A stretch of DNA of 12,020 nucleotides from Phlegmacium glaucopus (taxonomy: Eukaryota; Basidiomycota; Agaricomycetes; Agaricales; Cortinariaceae), in assembly GCA_015039465.1 (NCBI GenBank), contig MU130557.1:137406-149425 (forward strand), in the 5' to 3' direction. The notes beneath the pieces are model-generated. The model had not been told where the DNA came from and did no database searches. It was given only the letters and a program-made list of their open reading frames with translations. Shown here in pieces: positions 1-8,027 of the stretch. Made by a program: the position numbers and the translations under genes. Every line of letters begins with the position of its first letter. Position 1 is the first letter of the stretch.

Positions 1-1104
1 AAGGGCTCTTTTACAGGAAAACTCATCAACTATGAATATTAATAAAATAAAATAAAAATTAGGATAAAATAAGAGGTAACACCGCTTGGTATACGGTCTC
101 TCACACATGTGTTAATATTTGATCAATACCTTAATTTCTGTTGATATTCACTCTTGATGCGGTTGACGTACTTTCCAGGTATTTACCCAAAGTCACGCAT
201 TCACCACAATTTTCATCACCCGGCAGCAGTTTCCAGCTACCCTATCTATTCATTTTATCTATCATTCCGATCTACTGCACCACTACCTCCCCTACTCTCG
301 CTACCTCTCCCACTAATGCATCCTCAACGCGCCTTAGAGACACAACGCAACTACATGACCTTCTCACCAAAGTCGCGAAACCCTCACAACTCGTTGAACC
401 TCTACAGCGTACGACACCCGGGATCGAACCGAACGTTGTGACTCGTGCCAACCCGCATATGCCCCGTAACATTGTTCTTTACGTCCTGTCAAAGCAGTAC
501 GACCTCCGTACAGCCCGTGTTGCCCCTTCGTCGAAAGGGCTAGGCTACATTTACGAATCGCTCGCCCCGCACACTACAAGATTCGACTCACTCCTATCTG
601 CACACAAACGCCCTCTCTCATGCGCAATTACTATTCATCAACCTACACCCACGGTATCCGTCCTACACGAAACGCACCCACATAGAGCCACTACGAACGG
701 TAAGGAGCACTCGGTCGCGAAAGTCAAAACGCATCTTCCAAACGGCATCTCGGCGAAACGATACACCCTCAAAGAAAACATCATCGAACCCATCCAGCCG
801 ATCGACCAACAAACACAGGCACTAGCGAGAGAAACGAAGGAGCAGACGGGAAAGTAAGGGACAATACGGAAGCACCGGACCGCAGGTAGACTTGCACTCA
901 GCCTATGGAGACACAGCAGACGTCTGTCGCAACTATCGAACCACATCAAGCAGCTACTCCATCACTGGACTACGACCAAACCAGTCAGACCACCGGAACT
1001 ACTACCGGACCAACAGCTCAGGCTATCATCGGCACGGTTACAAGGCGAGGAAATCATTGTAGGAGTGAGGATATTAGCGGGGATGCGGAAGCGGGAGCAT
1101 CTGA
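1..1104. other. Region without a recognised gene
   Basis: The first 130 bases are AT-rich (runs of aataaaataaaat). From about 250 to 1100 the DNA is CpG-containing and rich in A and C on the plus strand, unlike the CpG-poor block that follows. One open stretch (141-857, listed separately) is the only sizeable reading frame. I recognise no protein family, tRNA or element ends here. At about 1105 the sequence changes abruptly to NACHT-gene homology, so 1104/1105 is a rearrangement breakpoint. The CpG content suggests this segment was not in the same decayed compartment for as long. Confidence 0.5.
459..857 (+). other. Open reading frame, unidentified
   Basis: A plus-strand frame is open from 141 to the TAA at 855-857, but its upstream end has only a TTG. 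The first ATG in frame is at 459, giving about 132 residues. The protein is rich in T, H, P and Q, with a charged tail ending in RETKEQTGK. I see no signal peptide, membrane segment or known motif. It may be a piece of retrotransposon gag, an exon of a lost gene, or chance in AC-rich DNA, where stop codons are rare. No neighbouring feature helps to choose. Treat it as a weak candidate. Confidence 0.15.
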
Positions 1105-1137
1105 CTGAGTCATGAAGAACACAAGTTTAGACTTCAG

Positions 1138-1159
1138 AAAAAAAAAAAAAAAAAAAAAA
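1138..1159. repeat. Poly-A tract of 22
   Basis: A run of 22 A on the plus strand (poly-T on the strand of the NACHT fragment) replaces 29 bases that read atgctcatcc..gatgatgag in the other copy, starting right after the shared cttcag. The flanks on both sides are homologous to the main copy. It is therefore a local replacement or slippage expansion inside the pseudogene, not a retroposon tail. Confidence 0.8.
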
Positions 1160-1414
1160 TACAGATTTTTTCCAGAAGGATGGTGTAGTGACTATATCAA
1201 CTTGAACAATATCTGTATTAGTTACATTTCAAAATGTGAAGCAATCACATACATGTTTTTTGAGCCAATTATATATATGATAAATGGGCCAGCCAAACCT
1301 TTTCTGTAAGACAAAGCTGGCCAGGAAGTGGCAAAAATCAAATTCAGAGTTGCCATTCAGCAGGTCAGGTGTTGGAGAAGAAAGTGGACAGTGGATTGTA
1401 AATGCTGAAGCAGA

Positions 1415-1824
1415 GTATGTGTTATGAACTTTCTTTTCCTTTTCTTATCTCCACCGAACACATGCCCGTTTCACTTACATGCACTCTATGTCTTTCTTTC
1501 ATCTCCGCTCCCACATGCTTGCCTCCCTCTTTTCATCATTTCATCTATTTATACATATGCACACTCACTTACATGCGCTTGTTTCACCCTATGCACGACT
1601 CTCTCTTTACCTATAAATACTGTATTTACTACTTGATGTAACTCTAGCTAATTCTTGAGAATCTACCACTGGTTGCTTTACTCTCGAACTTCCTCAAACT
1701 CCTAAGACTCTGCTTCGAGACTATTCTCTTAGTATTCTTTTGAGCTCAACAAACGAACAAACAATCTCTTATACAACTGTTTACAGTCAGAACTCTCTGA
1801 ACCGTCCGAAGTTGTAACAGTATG
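1415..1824 (+). mobile_element. Solo LTR, 400 bp, with 5-bp target duplication
   Basis: The element runs from 1420 to 1819. It begins TGTTATGAAC and ends GTTGTAACA, that is TG..CA with short TGTTA/TAACA inverted ends. The 5 bases before it (1415-1419) and after it (1820-1824) are both gtatg. Removing it and one gtatg restores the sequence found in the other NACHT copy. A TATA box (TATAAAT, 1612-1618) fits an LTR promoter and suggests plus-strand orientation. No internal domain is present, so it is a solo LTR left after LTR-LTR recombination. The family is not recognised and it differs from the other LTRs here. Confidence 0.88.
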
Positions 1825-1880
1825 AATCCATATCTTATAAGTAGGGATGTGAGCATGAAAGGAGGATACATTATTTGTTG

Positions 1881-2469
1881 AAAAGTGTTACATTCCATCA
1901 TACATTACTCCAGTCCGGCTCTGTTGGAGCTGTCTCCAGTAGTCCATACTCTGTACCAGCACTTTCCCATACATCCATAACTACTCTTCCTACATCCAAC
2001 TCCAAGGCTTCTCCATATCATTCTGGCTCCTCCGGCATTACTCCAAACCTGTTTCCTGCATCTTTGCCATAATGACCATATCTTTGTCATCACTTTCCCA
2101 TTATCAGTCAGCACACCAGCATTGGATTATTCACCCAAGAATGCAGGACTTTCTGGGAGCAGAGCACAGCACTTTATATTTATCTTTTACACTCGGTTGC
2201 TATTCCTTGTTATTATTTAAGTACTCAAAACTTGTATGTTTTCCTCAGTTTTGAATATCAACTTAGTTTCCCCCTCTTGTTTGTCCTCTAAGTCACTGAG
2301 GCTTCTGTCTTGTTCCTTTCTCTTCTGGCTCCAAAATCAAGACATTGTAGGAGTTGGGTGGCACAGCACATACACTGAGACTAAAGTCCTTTCCATTACT
2401 GTTCCAGTTCTGTTCCGTCCGTTCTGGAATTACTCCAACATTTTCCCTTTGCTTAAACTTAACAAAAAG
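1881..2469 (+). mobile_element. Solo LTR, 579 bp, with 5-bp target duplication
   Basis: The element is 1886-2464, starting TGTTACATTCC and ending AAACTTAACA. It is flanked by aaaag at 1881-1885 and 2465-2469. It interrupts the NACHT pseudogene 57 bases after the previous solo LTR's right target duplication, inside the same former intron. The same LTR family occurs twice more, at 3202-5075 (plus, split) and 3334-3933 (minus). Compared with the 3334-3933 copy, many CpGs have become TpG or CpA, so this is an older insertion. No internal region remains. Confidence 0.9.
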
Positions 2470-2679
2470 TTAACCTTGAGATATAGGGATATCCATCTTT
2501 GAAAGATGCTTCAAGAAGTACTGTGTTAAATGTGCATGTGCATTACCTTCATCAATGTAGAATTTCACTGATCATGATTTATACAAAAGGAAATCCCCCA
2601 ATGAAGCATGATAGATGCGAATATGAGATGAATTCCTGTCGGTGGCAGGCAATCAATTGAACATTGGAATATAATGCAT

Positions 2680-3201
2680 ATATGTTCCCTGACCTCAGCC
2701 AGTGACCTGCAGGTCTGTGGGTTGTCCTAGTCATTTGCATCAGGACAGCTGACATTGCACATGAGAGCAAGCCAGCAAGCCAAAGTAAACTTTGGAAAAA
2801 TTTCTTCTGTTGGAAGAAGATGGAATAATTTGGTGATGCACATTCCTGTTAAAGCTCCTATTAAATGGCCACCAAAGAGTGCACAAGATTGAGCCAATGA
2901 GGAGCCTACCACACACTAAATGAGAACTGCACTAACTCCCTAAAAAAAATTGAAAAAAACATGGGCACAGTTAGATGTGTAGTTGAATGGTAAAAAAAGA
3001 TGGAGAACAAGCTCAAGACAATAGCTGGCCACAACTGGAAGGGACAACCTCTTTCAATGAAGTAATGAGCCTGTCTGAACACAGATTGGATGAGTGATAC
3101 ACCTAGGAAAGTTCCAATGAAAGCCCATAGCCAGGCTATGTGGTTGGGCTGATTGGGTAGAAGAGTTGAGCAATGACCAAACCAACAGTTGAAAGATGAT
3201 T
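2680..3201 (-). pseudogene. HPP-family membrane protein gene fragment
   Basis: Reading leftwards from 3201, the minus strand encodes PNQPNHIAWLWAFIGTFLG, then SLIQSVF and HYFIERG. After an apparent intron of about 85 bp (about 2938-3025) come GVSAVLI, ALFGGHLIGALTG, CITKLFHLLPTEE, SCAMSAVLMQMT and TTHRPAG. This order and wording match the HPP family of multi-membrane-segment proteins, a recollection from the family rather than a search. It is broken by an in-frame TAG (2916-2918, where a Tyr is expected), a frameshift near 2775, loss of both ends, and changed residues in the signature (TTHRPAG for the usual TTHPPAG). The left end abuts the NACHT fragment and the right end abuts an LTR. There is not one CpG from 2642 to 3240. 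Confidence 0.75.
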
Positions 3202-3328
3202 TGTTACATTCCATCATGTGTTACTCTGTTCCAGCTCCATCGGAGCTGTTACTGGTAGTCCACATTCCTTCCATACCAGTGCTTTCCCTTATCATCAACT
3301 TGAATAACACAAAGTAACACTCTTCCTA

Positions 3329-3938
3329 CCATGTGTTAAGTTTAGAACAAAGGAGAAACATCGGAGTAAAACATCGGAGTAAAACCGGATTGGACGGAGT
3401 CTGATCGGAACGGAACCATGGAACGGGAAAGGACTATAGCCTCAGCGTGTGTGCTGTGCTACCCTAAACCTTCGTGTCCTAATTTCGGAGTAAGAATGGA
3501 ATGGAGTGGAACCGGAAGTTGCGGGCACTTAGAGGATGACTAGGAGGAGGAAACTAGGTTGTTATTCGAACTAAGGGAAAACATACAAGTTTGAGTACTT
3601 TAAATATAAAAGGAATTGCAACCGAAATATAGAATATAAATATAAGTGCTGCGTTCTGCTCCCGGAAAAGATCCTGCATTCTTAGGTGAATAATCCATGG
3701 CTGGTGTGCTGACTGATAGTGGGAAAGTGATGACAAAGGAATAGTTGTTATGACAAAGGTGTGGTAAGGGGTTTGGGATATCGTCGGAAGAGTCGGAATG
3801 ATACGGAGAAGTCTCGGAGTTGGATGTAGGAGGAGTAGAGTCGGAGACAAGGGAAAGTACTGGAACGGAGTACAGACTACCGGAAACGACTCCAACAGAG
3901 TCGGACCGGAGTAACGTGTGACGGAATGTAACACCATG
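3329..3938 (-). mobile_element. Solo LTR in reverse orientation, 600 bp, with target duplication
   Basis: The element is 3334-3933. On the plus strand it reads TGTTAAGTTT .. GAATGTAACA, the reverse complement of the LTR family at 1886-2464. Both flanks are ccatg (3329-3333 and 3934-3938). It lies inside the older LTR of its own family, so transposition of this family continued after the first insertion. It is rich in CpG (many cggag, ccgg and tcgg), in contrast to its host LTR and the adjacent DNA. This indicates that it arrived later and has decayed less. Open frames within it are chance frames in LTR sequence. Confidence 0.9.
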
Positions 3939-4523
3939 GGTCCAAAGGTTTTCCATACCTTTCCAACCTTTCCAATACTACTCCAAGCCCATCCCCCTCA
4001 TTGTCACCATAATGACTATTCCTTTGTCATCACTTTTCCATTATCAGTCAGCACACCCACATCAGATTATTCACCCAAGAATGCAGGACCTTCCAGGAGC
4101 AGAGCACAGCACTATTATTTTTATCTTTTGCATTCAGTTGCTATTCCTTGTTATTATTTAAGTACTCAAGACTTGTATGTTTTCCTCAGTTTCAAATATC
4201 AACTTAGTTTCCTCCTCTTGTTCATCCTCTAAGTCACTGAGGCTTCTGTCTTGTTCCTTTCTCTTCCAGTGCCAAAGTCAGGACACTGTTAGGGGACACT
4301 CATTGTGTCCGCCTCTAGTTATGCTTAGCATACCTTTACTTTCACTATTACTCTACGATCATATCACTTGCCGCGTTCCCCATCCTACCCTTTATGGACA
4401 CCTTCTTATTGTTGTAGTAGTTGACCCTTTGCTGATGACATTGTGAGATGTCAGTTCTATTTTTGTTTCTATTCACACGCACCCTACCTTCTATTATGTA
4501 CTGGCCATATATAGTTGTATTTA

Positions 4524-4763
4524 GTGCTTGAAAGTCCAGTCTTTGGTCTTTTTGACCTTTTTTTGAGCTAGAATGCTGAAATTAAAATTCCCCATTACAA
4601 CTGTGGTGCCTAAAAAGGAAATTTTTCTGGTCTTGGACCGGAAAAAAGACCGGACTGACCCTGAATTTTTTGTTCCCACACCCCAATTGTGATGGGGAAT
4701 TTTAATTTCAGCATTCTAGCTCAAAAAAAGGTCAAAAAGACCAAAGACTGGACTTTCAAGCAC
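4524..4763. mobile_element. 240-bp MITE with 72-bp perfect terminal inverted repeats
   Basis: Bases 4524-4595 (GTGCTTGAAAGTCC..CCCCAT) and 4692-4763 are exact reverse complements over 72 bp, and imperfect pairing continues for about 14 more bases inward. The element is flanked by TA on both sides (4522-4523 and 4764-4765), the target duplication of Tc1/mariner-type transposases. The centre has an A-rich core between copies of a ggtc/gacc-type motif. There is no coding capacity, so it would depend on a transposase elsewhere. The perfect arms mean recent insertion or recent gene-conversion-like repair. A superfamily assignment from TA alone is tentative. Confidence 0.9.
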
Positions 4764-4801
4764 TAGTCGTATTGCTTCACATGCTTTGTAGTACATAGGT
4801 G

Positions 4802-4830
4802 TAAGGTGGTTATCTTCAATAACCACCTTA
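4802..4830. repeat. Hairpin in LTR
   Basis: Taaggtggttat (4802-4813) and ataaccacctta (4819-4830) form a perfect 12-bp stem with a 5-base loop (cttca), in the 3' part of the 4287-4869 LTR. It could shape the LTR transcript 3' end. That role is a guess from position only. Confidence 0.7.
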
Positions 4831-4887
4831 GAATTCAACTTGATTCCCAGGTCCTTACGTCCTCTAACAGACACTATAGGAGTTGGG

Positions 4888-4981
4888 CAGCACACATCAG
4901 CAAACTCCAATTTTTGCCATAGCGAGTTATAGCAAAATATAGTAAAGTATAGCAAAAATTGGAGTTTGCTGATGCAGCACA
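4888..4981. mobile_element. 80-bp foldback element with 7-bp target duplication
   Basis: The element is 4895-4974. Its left arm (catcagcaaactccaatttt, continuing to 4917) and right arm (4952-4974) are perfect reverse complements over 23 bp, and the AT-rich centre repeats tatag. The flanks are cagcaca at 4888-4894 and 4975-4981. If the end is set one base inward the duplication is 8 bp (gcagcaca), so a hAT-type origin is possible. Its removal restores the gcagcacata found in the sister LTRs. It is too short to encode anything. Confidence 0.85.
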
Positions 4982-5075
4982 TATGCTGAGGCCATAGTCC
5001 TTTCTGTTACTGTTCTGGTTCCGTTCCATCTGTTCCAGAATCACTCCAATGTTTTCCCTTTGTTTAAACTTAACA

Positions 5076-5433
5076 CAATGGCAAACAAGAGAGGGTTGTC
5101 ATTTTGTGCAGTAAAGATGAAGGATCATTGTTTGAATTTGCACATATTTACAGGCAATCATGATTATGCTAATAGTGATGAATGACCATAGAATTATGAG
5201 GACAAACATGAAATGGAAAGTTTCATGAGACTTTGTGAGACTTTATGATACTGAGGCTTTTGGACTCCAACTCTTCAAACTTTATGCATCTGGTCCAGTC
5301 CTGTTCTTTTCCAGCCTTGTACCTGGACCTTTAAGCATATTGCATATAGTACAGTGTATACATGTGCAAAACTACCAAGGATTGTCAACATAACACCTAG
5401 TTGATTCAGATATCCTCCAGCCTACTAACCTTC
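5076..5433. other. CpG-free intergenic stretch
   Basis: No gene, RNA or element ends recognised. The stretch is AT-rich and contains no CpG. It lies between the LTR nest and the predicted stop of the NACHT gene. It would contain the 3' untranslated region of the minus-strand gene. Confidence 0.5.
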
Positions 5434-6189
5434 CTACATCACATGGCAGCAACCACAATTGTTTTCATGTTCAGTCCTTGACTGTTGCTGTGCCACCAAA
5501 TCCTCAGAGACATTGCATCTCTATAGAACATTCAGTATTTAAATTAAATACAGAGAGGACAAATAAACAAACCAAGATATAAGATTTTATTGCTGCAACA
5601 GTTGCTTCTGAACTGTTACCATGAAACAGTTTATCTTGCAAACTGGAAGGAATTTGATGACTTTGTAAGAACAATGCAAGGTCATTTGATGGAGATGCCT
5701 TGAGAAGGCAATCTGGAAGAGATGAAAAAGCACATGCTAAAAATTGATCTTGTGATGCAGTATTGGAATAAACTCCAAGCCTAATAAGGATTCAAGACAG
5801 TTAATACAGTTAGAAATAGACCCTGTAAGTGATAAAGGTAAAACATACACAGAAGGTTCAAAAAGAACTTTGGTAAATGCTGTTGCAAGAGCTGCAAATT
5901 TATTGCCATCAACATAGAGTTCTTTAGAACGTGTAGGATCACCCAAGAATTCTAATAAGAGGTGTCGTGTATGTATAAATATAACAAAAGTATGATCAAA
6001 GGCTCTTGACCATGCATTATAAGAGTCTGGATCAAAATCAATCCCCAGAATTTTCTGGATAGGTTGAGAATATTTGAGGAATTCAGGAAGCATCATAGCA
6101 GTTACCAGCAGTTGTGTGGCTTGCACCAGAGTTGGCTTATTGGACTGAGTCATGAAGAACCCAAGTCCAGACTTCAGATGCTCATCCAA
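5434..6189 (-). pseudogene. Frameshifted C-terminal part of the NACHT gene
   Basis: This continues the NACHT gene, but in different frames. From 6189 a frame runs DEHLKSGLGFFMTQSNKPT .. NCINCLESLLGLEF to a stop at 5737-5739. It is out of register with exon 3, which stops at 6174-6176. Near 5775 the sense switches frame again, to a stretch reading ASQDQFLACAFSSLPDCLL and HGNSSEATVAAIKSYIL. A plausible 52-bp intron (5521-5572, GTTTGT..TATAG) then leads to a last short exon ending at TAG 5434-5436. The two frame breaks do not resolve with any GT..AG pair of normal length, so decay or sequence error is likelier than introns. The region is almost CpG-free. No domain is recognised. The tail is hydrophobic and leucine-rich. 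Confidence 0.6.
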
Positions 6190-8007
6190 AGAAAGAAGAT
6201 GATGAGAATACAGATTTTTTCCAGAGGGATGGTTTTGTGACTATTAATTTGAACAACATTGGTATCAGTTATATTTGAAAATGTGAAGCAATCACATACA
6301 TGCTTTTTGAGCCAATCAAACATATTATAAATGGGCAAGCGAAACCTTCTCTGTAAAATGAAGGTGGCTAGGAAGTGGTGAAAATCAAATTCACAGATGC
6401 CATCCAACAGTTCAGGTGTTGGAGAAGAAAGCAGGCAGTGGGTTGTAAATGCTGAAGCAAAGTATGAATCCACATCTTATAATTAGGAATGTCAGTATGA
6501 AAGGATGAGTTATTTGTTGAAAATATGACCTTCAGATGTAGAGAGATCCATCTTTGAAAGATGCTTTAAGCAGTACAGGGTTAAATTTGCATGTGCATTA
6601 CCTGCATCAATGTAGAACTTTGCTGATCGTGATTTATCAAAAAGAAAATCCCCTAATGAAGCATGATAGATCCGAATCTGAGGTGAATTCCTGTTGGTGG
6701 CAGGTGCAGGCACATCCATGATGGAGTGTAAGTCACTTAGTATGATATAGATGTCTCCATGACGGAGGAAGAAAAGTTTCTCAAGCAGTTGGGGAGTTAA
6801 TGGTATGCGGATCCTGTTCAGCACAAGCAAACTTAAGATCTCCAATGCCCTATTGATATCTTTGACTCTTGAGAATATATGAATGTAGAGTGCATCCAGT
6901 TCAGCAAATGGTGTATCAACCCCTGGATTGGAAAGACCAAAGATAATATCTAGTCCATCAGTAGGTCGGTGATGAGGGGAGTCGAGGTATTTCATGACCG
7001 TAGAAGCATAAATGAACTGTCCAGATGATTTTCGTACAAGGTGAATGATCTCGGGATCTGATGGCCATCCCGGGGGAAGGAGATTGCGTAAAGGATGATT
7101 CTGCTTGATTTCGTCAAATTTTGATTGGAAAAATAGCTTGATATCCTCATCGGGACGATAAGAATCATCTAACACCAGCTCTCTCGTCATTGAACGGAAG
7201 GGTTCCGCATTGAAGGCGTCTCGGATTGTCTGTTCAGGACGGCTGGCGACCAGGAATGATATTGGTAGAGGGATCTCTTGGACGGCCGTAGCAAGGGATG
7301 ATAGGACATAGCGTTGGACTTTTGGTGTGCCACATTCATCGAGACCGTCAATGATGATGACTTTTGGACCTGAATGAAGGGACATTGCATCCTTGTCGTC
7401 CAACAATGCGCGGTGTAAAGGGTCAACCATTAAACTGCGGATCTGTGCTTCTAGTGACCGGGAAAGAACCAACGGGTCTCGCTCTATTGTCTCTTCCACG
7501 TATTTACGAATAGCAGGTATAGACAGACAGAGTTGATATACCAGGGTAGGAATGAGACGGGATTCGTCGTTGCGACCGACAGCTGTGCGAGAGAAGAAGA
7601 AACTGGCAGCGAGAATGTTTGCCTCGTGGCATAATTCGGCGATAGACTGTGCGATGGCAGATTTACCTGCACCAGCAGGACCGTAGAGCCACATGAAGAA
7701 TAATATTTTTTGTAGATCGTTTATCCAGGTCATGATGTGTTGGAGAACGGCGACACGAGTGGAAGGGTGACATTTTGGAGGATCGTATCTCTCAGAAGAA
7801 TCGTGGAAAGCGCCCGGGGCAATAGAACTGCTGAGTAAGTCCATGCATAGTAGTGGTATGGAATTTCGTGAATACTTAGAGTACTATCAATGATCTATAA
7901 TACTCACCTTTTCGCCCTTCGCCTGTATGGATGTGAAAATCTCCTTGCACAGCATTATATGTGCCTCCCATGAATGAAGCATACTTGACGTTTGATAGCA
8001 TTGCCAT
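6174..8007 (-). CDS. NACHT-domain NTPase (STAND protein), three-exon N-terminal part
   Basis: A STAND NTPase of the large NACHT family of mushroom-forming fungi, where these proteins are thought to act as intracellular sensors in self/non-self recognition and cell death. Its own ligand is unknown. Exon 1 (8007-7908) starts MAMLSNVKYA and holds MGGTYNAVQGDFHIH, an N-terminal motif common before fungal NACHT domains. Exon 2 (7830-6530) has SSIAPGAFHDSSERYDPPKC, then Walker A GPAGAGKS and Walker B IIIDGLDE (55-62 and 163-170 counting from the ATG at 7844), followed by FLVASRPEQT and a helical region with IRIYHASLGDFLF. A 78-bp intron (6529-6452, with branch-like CTGAC) joins in phase to exon 3 (6451-6174, PTPELLDGICEFDFHHF). 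Intron 1 is problematic. The good donor GTGAGT at 7907 gives a frame error with acceptor CTCAG at 7831, while the weaker GTATTA donor at 7903 keeps frame. The frame ends at 6174 through a frameshift, so the product is probably truncated. A related fragment lies at 1105-2650. Confidence 0.8.
6452..6529 (-). other. Intron 2 of the NACHT gene (78 bp)
   Basis: On the minus strand: donor GAAG|GTCATA, branch-like CATACTGAC and TTCCTAAT, acceptor TTGCTTCAG|CA. Splicing joins phase-1 exons (TCT GAA G / CA TTT) and removes several stops (TAA, TGA, TAA, TAA). Both splice sites are also visible in the decayed copy at 1105-2650, where this intron received two LTRs. Confidence 0.7.
7831..7907 (-). other. 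Intron 1 of the NACHT gene, phase uncertain
   Basis: On the minus strand: AAAAG|GTGAGT .. TTACTCAG|CAGT. The donor matches consensus well. However, the join leaves 1 base plus 1 base, so the NTPase frame is missed by one. Using GT at 7903-7902 (exon ends ..GGTGA) gives phase 2 plus 1, restores frame and would read GRKGDSSIAPGAF. Without splicing, translation could begin only at the ATG at 7844. Confidence 0.5.
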
Positions 8008-8027
8008 GACTCGAAACTCTGCCGCAA

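Larger units (their letters stand above)
1105..2650 (-). pseudogene. NACHT NTPase gene fragment, second copy, interrupted by two LTRs
   Basis: Three pieces, 1105-1419, about 1825-1885 and about 2465-2650, align in order with 6144-6693 of the NACHT gene further right. They cover the end of exon 2, the 78-bp intron 2 and most of exon 3, on the minus strand. Shared text includes IRIYHASLGDFL and LKHLSKMD. The splice sites of the old intron (CAAG|GT and CTTCAG|CA) are still visible, and both solo LTRs sit inside that intron. The copy is dead. It has a TGA at 2572-2574 where the main copy has CGA, a 22-A tract in place of 29 bases of exon 3, and no upstream NTPase domain. It breaks off at about 2650 next to HPP-family sequence. 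It could be a paralogue or a segmental duplicate of the main gene, and I cannot tell which. Confidence 0.85.
4282..4874 (+). mobile_element. Solo LTR of a second family, carrying a MITE
   Basis: The element is 4287-4869, starting TGTTAGGGGAC and ending GTCCTCTAACA (inverted ends matching at 10 of 11 positions). The flanks are gacac at 4282-4286 and 4870-4874. It is inserted in the older LTR at the point where its relative at 1886-2464 reads agacattgtagg. Without the MITE at 4524-4763 and one duplicated TA, the LTR is 341 bp. A TATA-like tatatag lies at about 4508-4514, and a 12-bp hairpin lies near its 3' end. Orientation is uncertain and is inferred only from the TATA-like site. Confidence 0.87.
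3202..5075 (+). mobile_element. LTR of the 1886-2464 family, split by three insertions
   Basis: The same LTR as at 1886-2464, again starting TGTTACATTCC and ending AACTTAACA, is present in four pieces: 3202-3333, 3939-4286, 4875-4894 and 4982-5075. Between them lie a reverse LTR, a different LTR and an 80-bp foldback. Without the insertions it would be about 590 bp, similar to its relatives. Unlike every other insertion here, its flanks do not match: tgatt at 3197-3201 against caatg at 5076-5080. It may be a recombinant solo LTR, or one LTR of an element whose body is lost. No clear primer binding site follows it. It is the oldest layer of the nest. Confidence 0.85.

Noticed and set aside
410..435. 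tRNA-like B box on the minus strand (ggttcgatccc) with a weak pairing T-arm
   Set aside because: The only A-box-like text is about 20 bases upstream, too close for a tRNA, and no acceptor or anticodon stem forms.
638..949. Minus-strand 103-codon frame rich in C, V and F
   Set aside because: No motif or homology recognised. It is complementary to AC-rich DNA where such frames arise by chance.
1138..1159. Poly-A as the tail of a non-LTR retrotransposon or processed transcript
   Set aside because: NACHT homology continues on both sides in the same order, and there is no target duplication.
3554..3956. Minus-strand frames of 118-127 codons
   Set aside because: They lie inside a solo LTR with exact ends and target duplications. 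LTRs of this type are non-coding.
4716..4982. Minus-strand 88-codon frame
   Set aside because: It crosses the MITE arm, the LTR end and the foldback element, so it is a chance frame over junctions.
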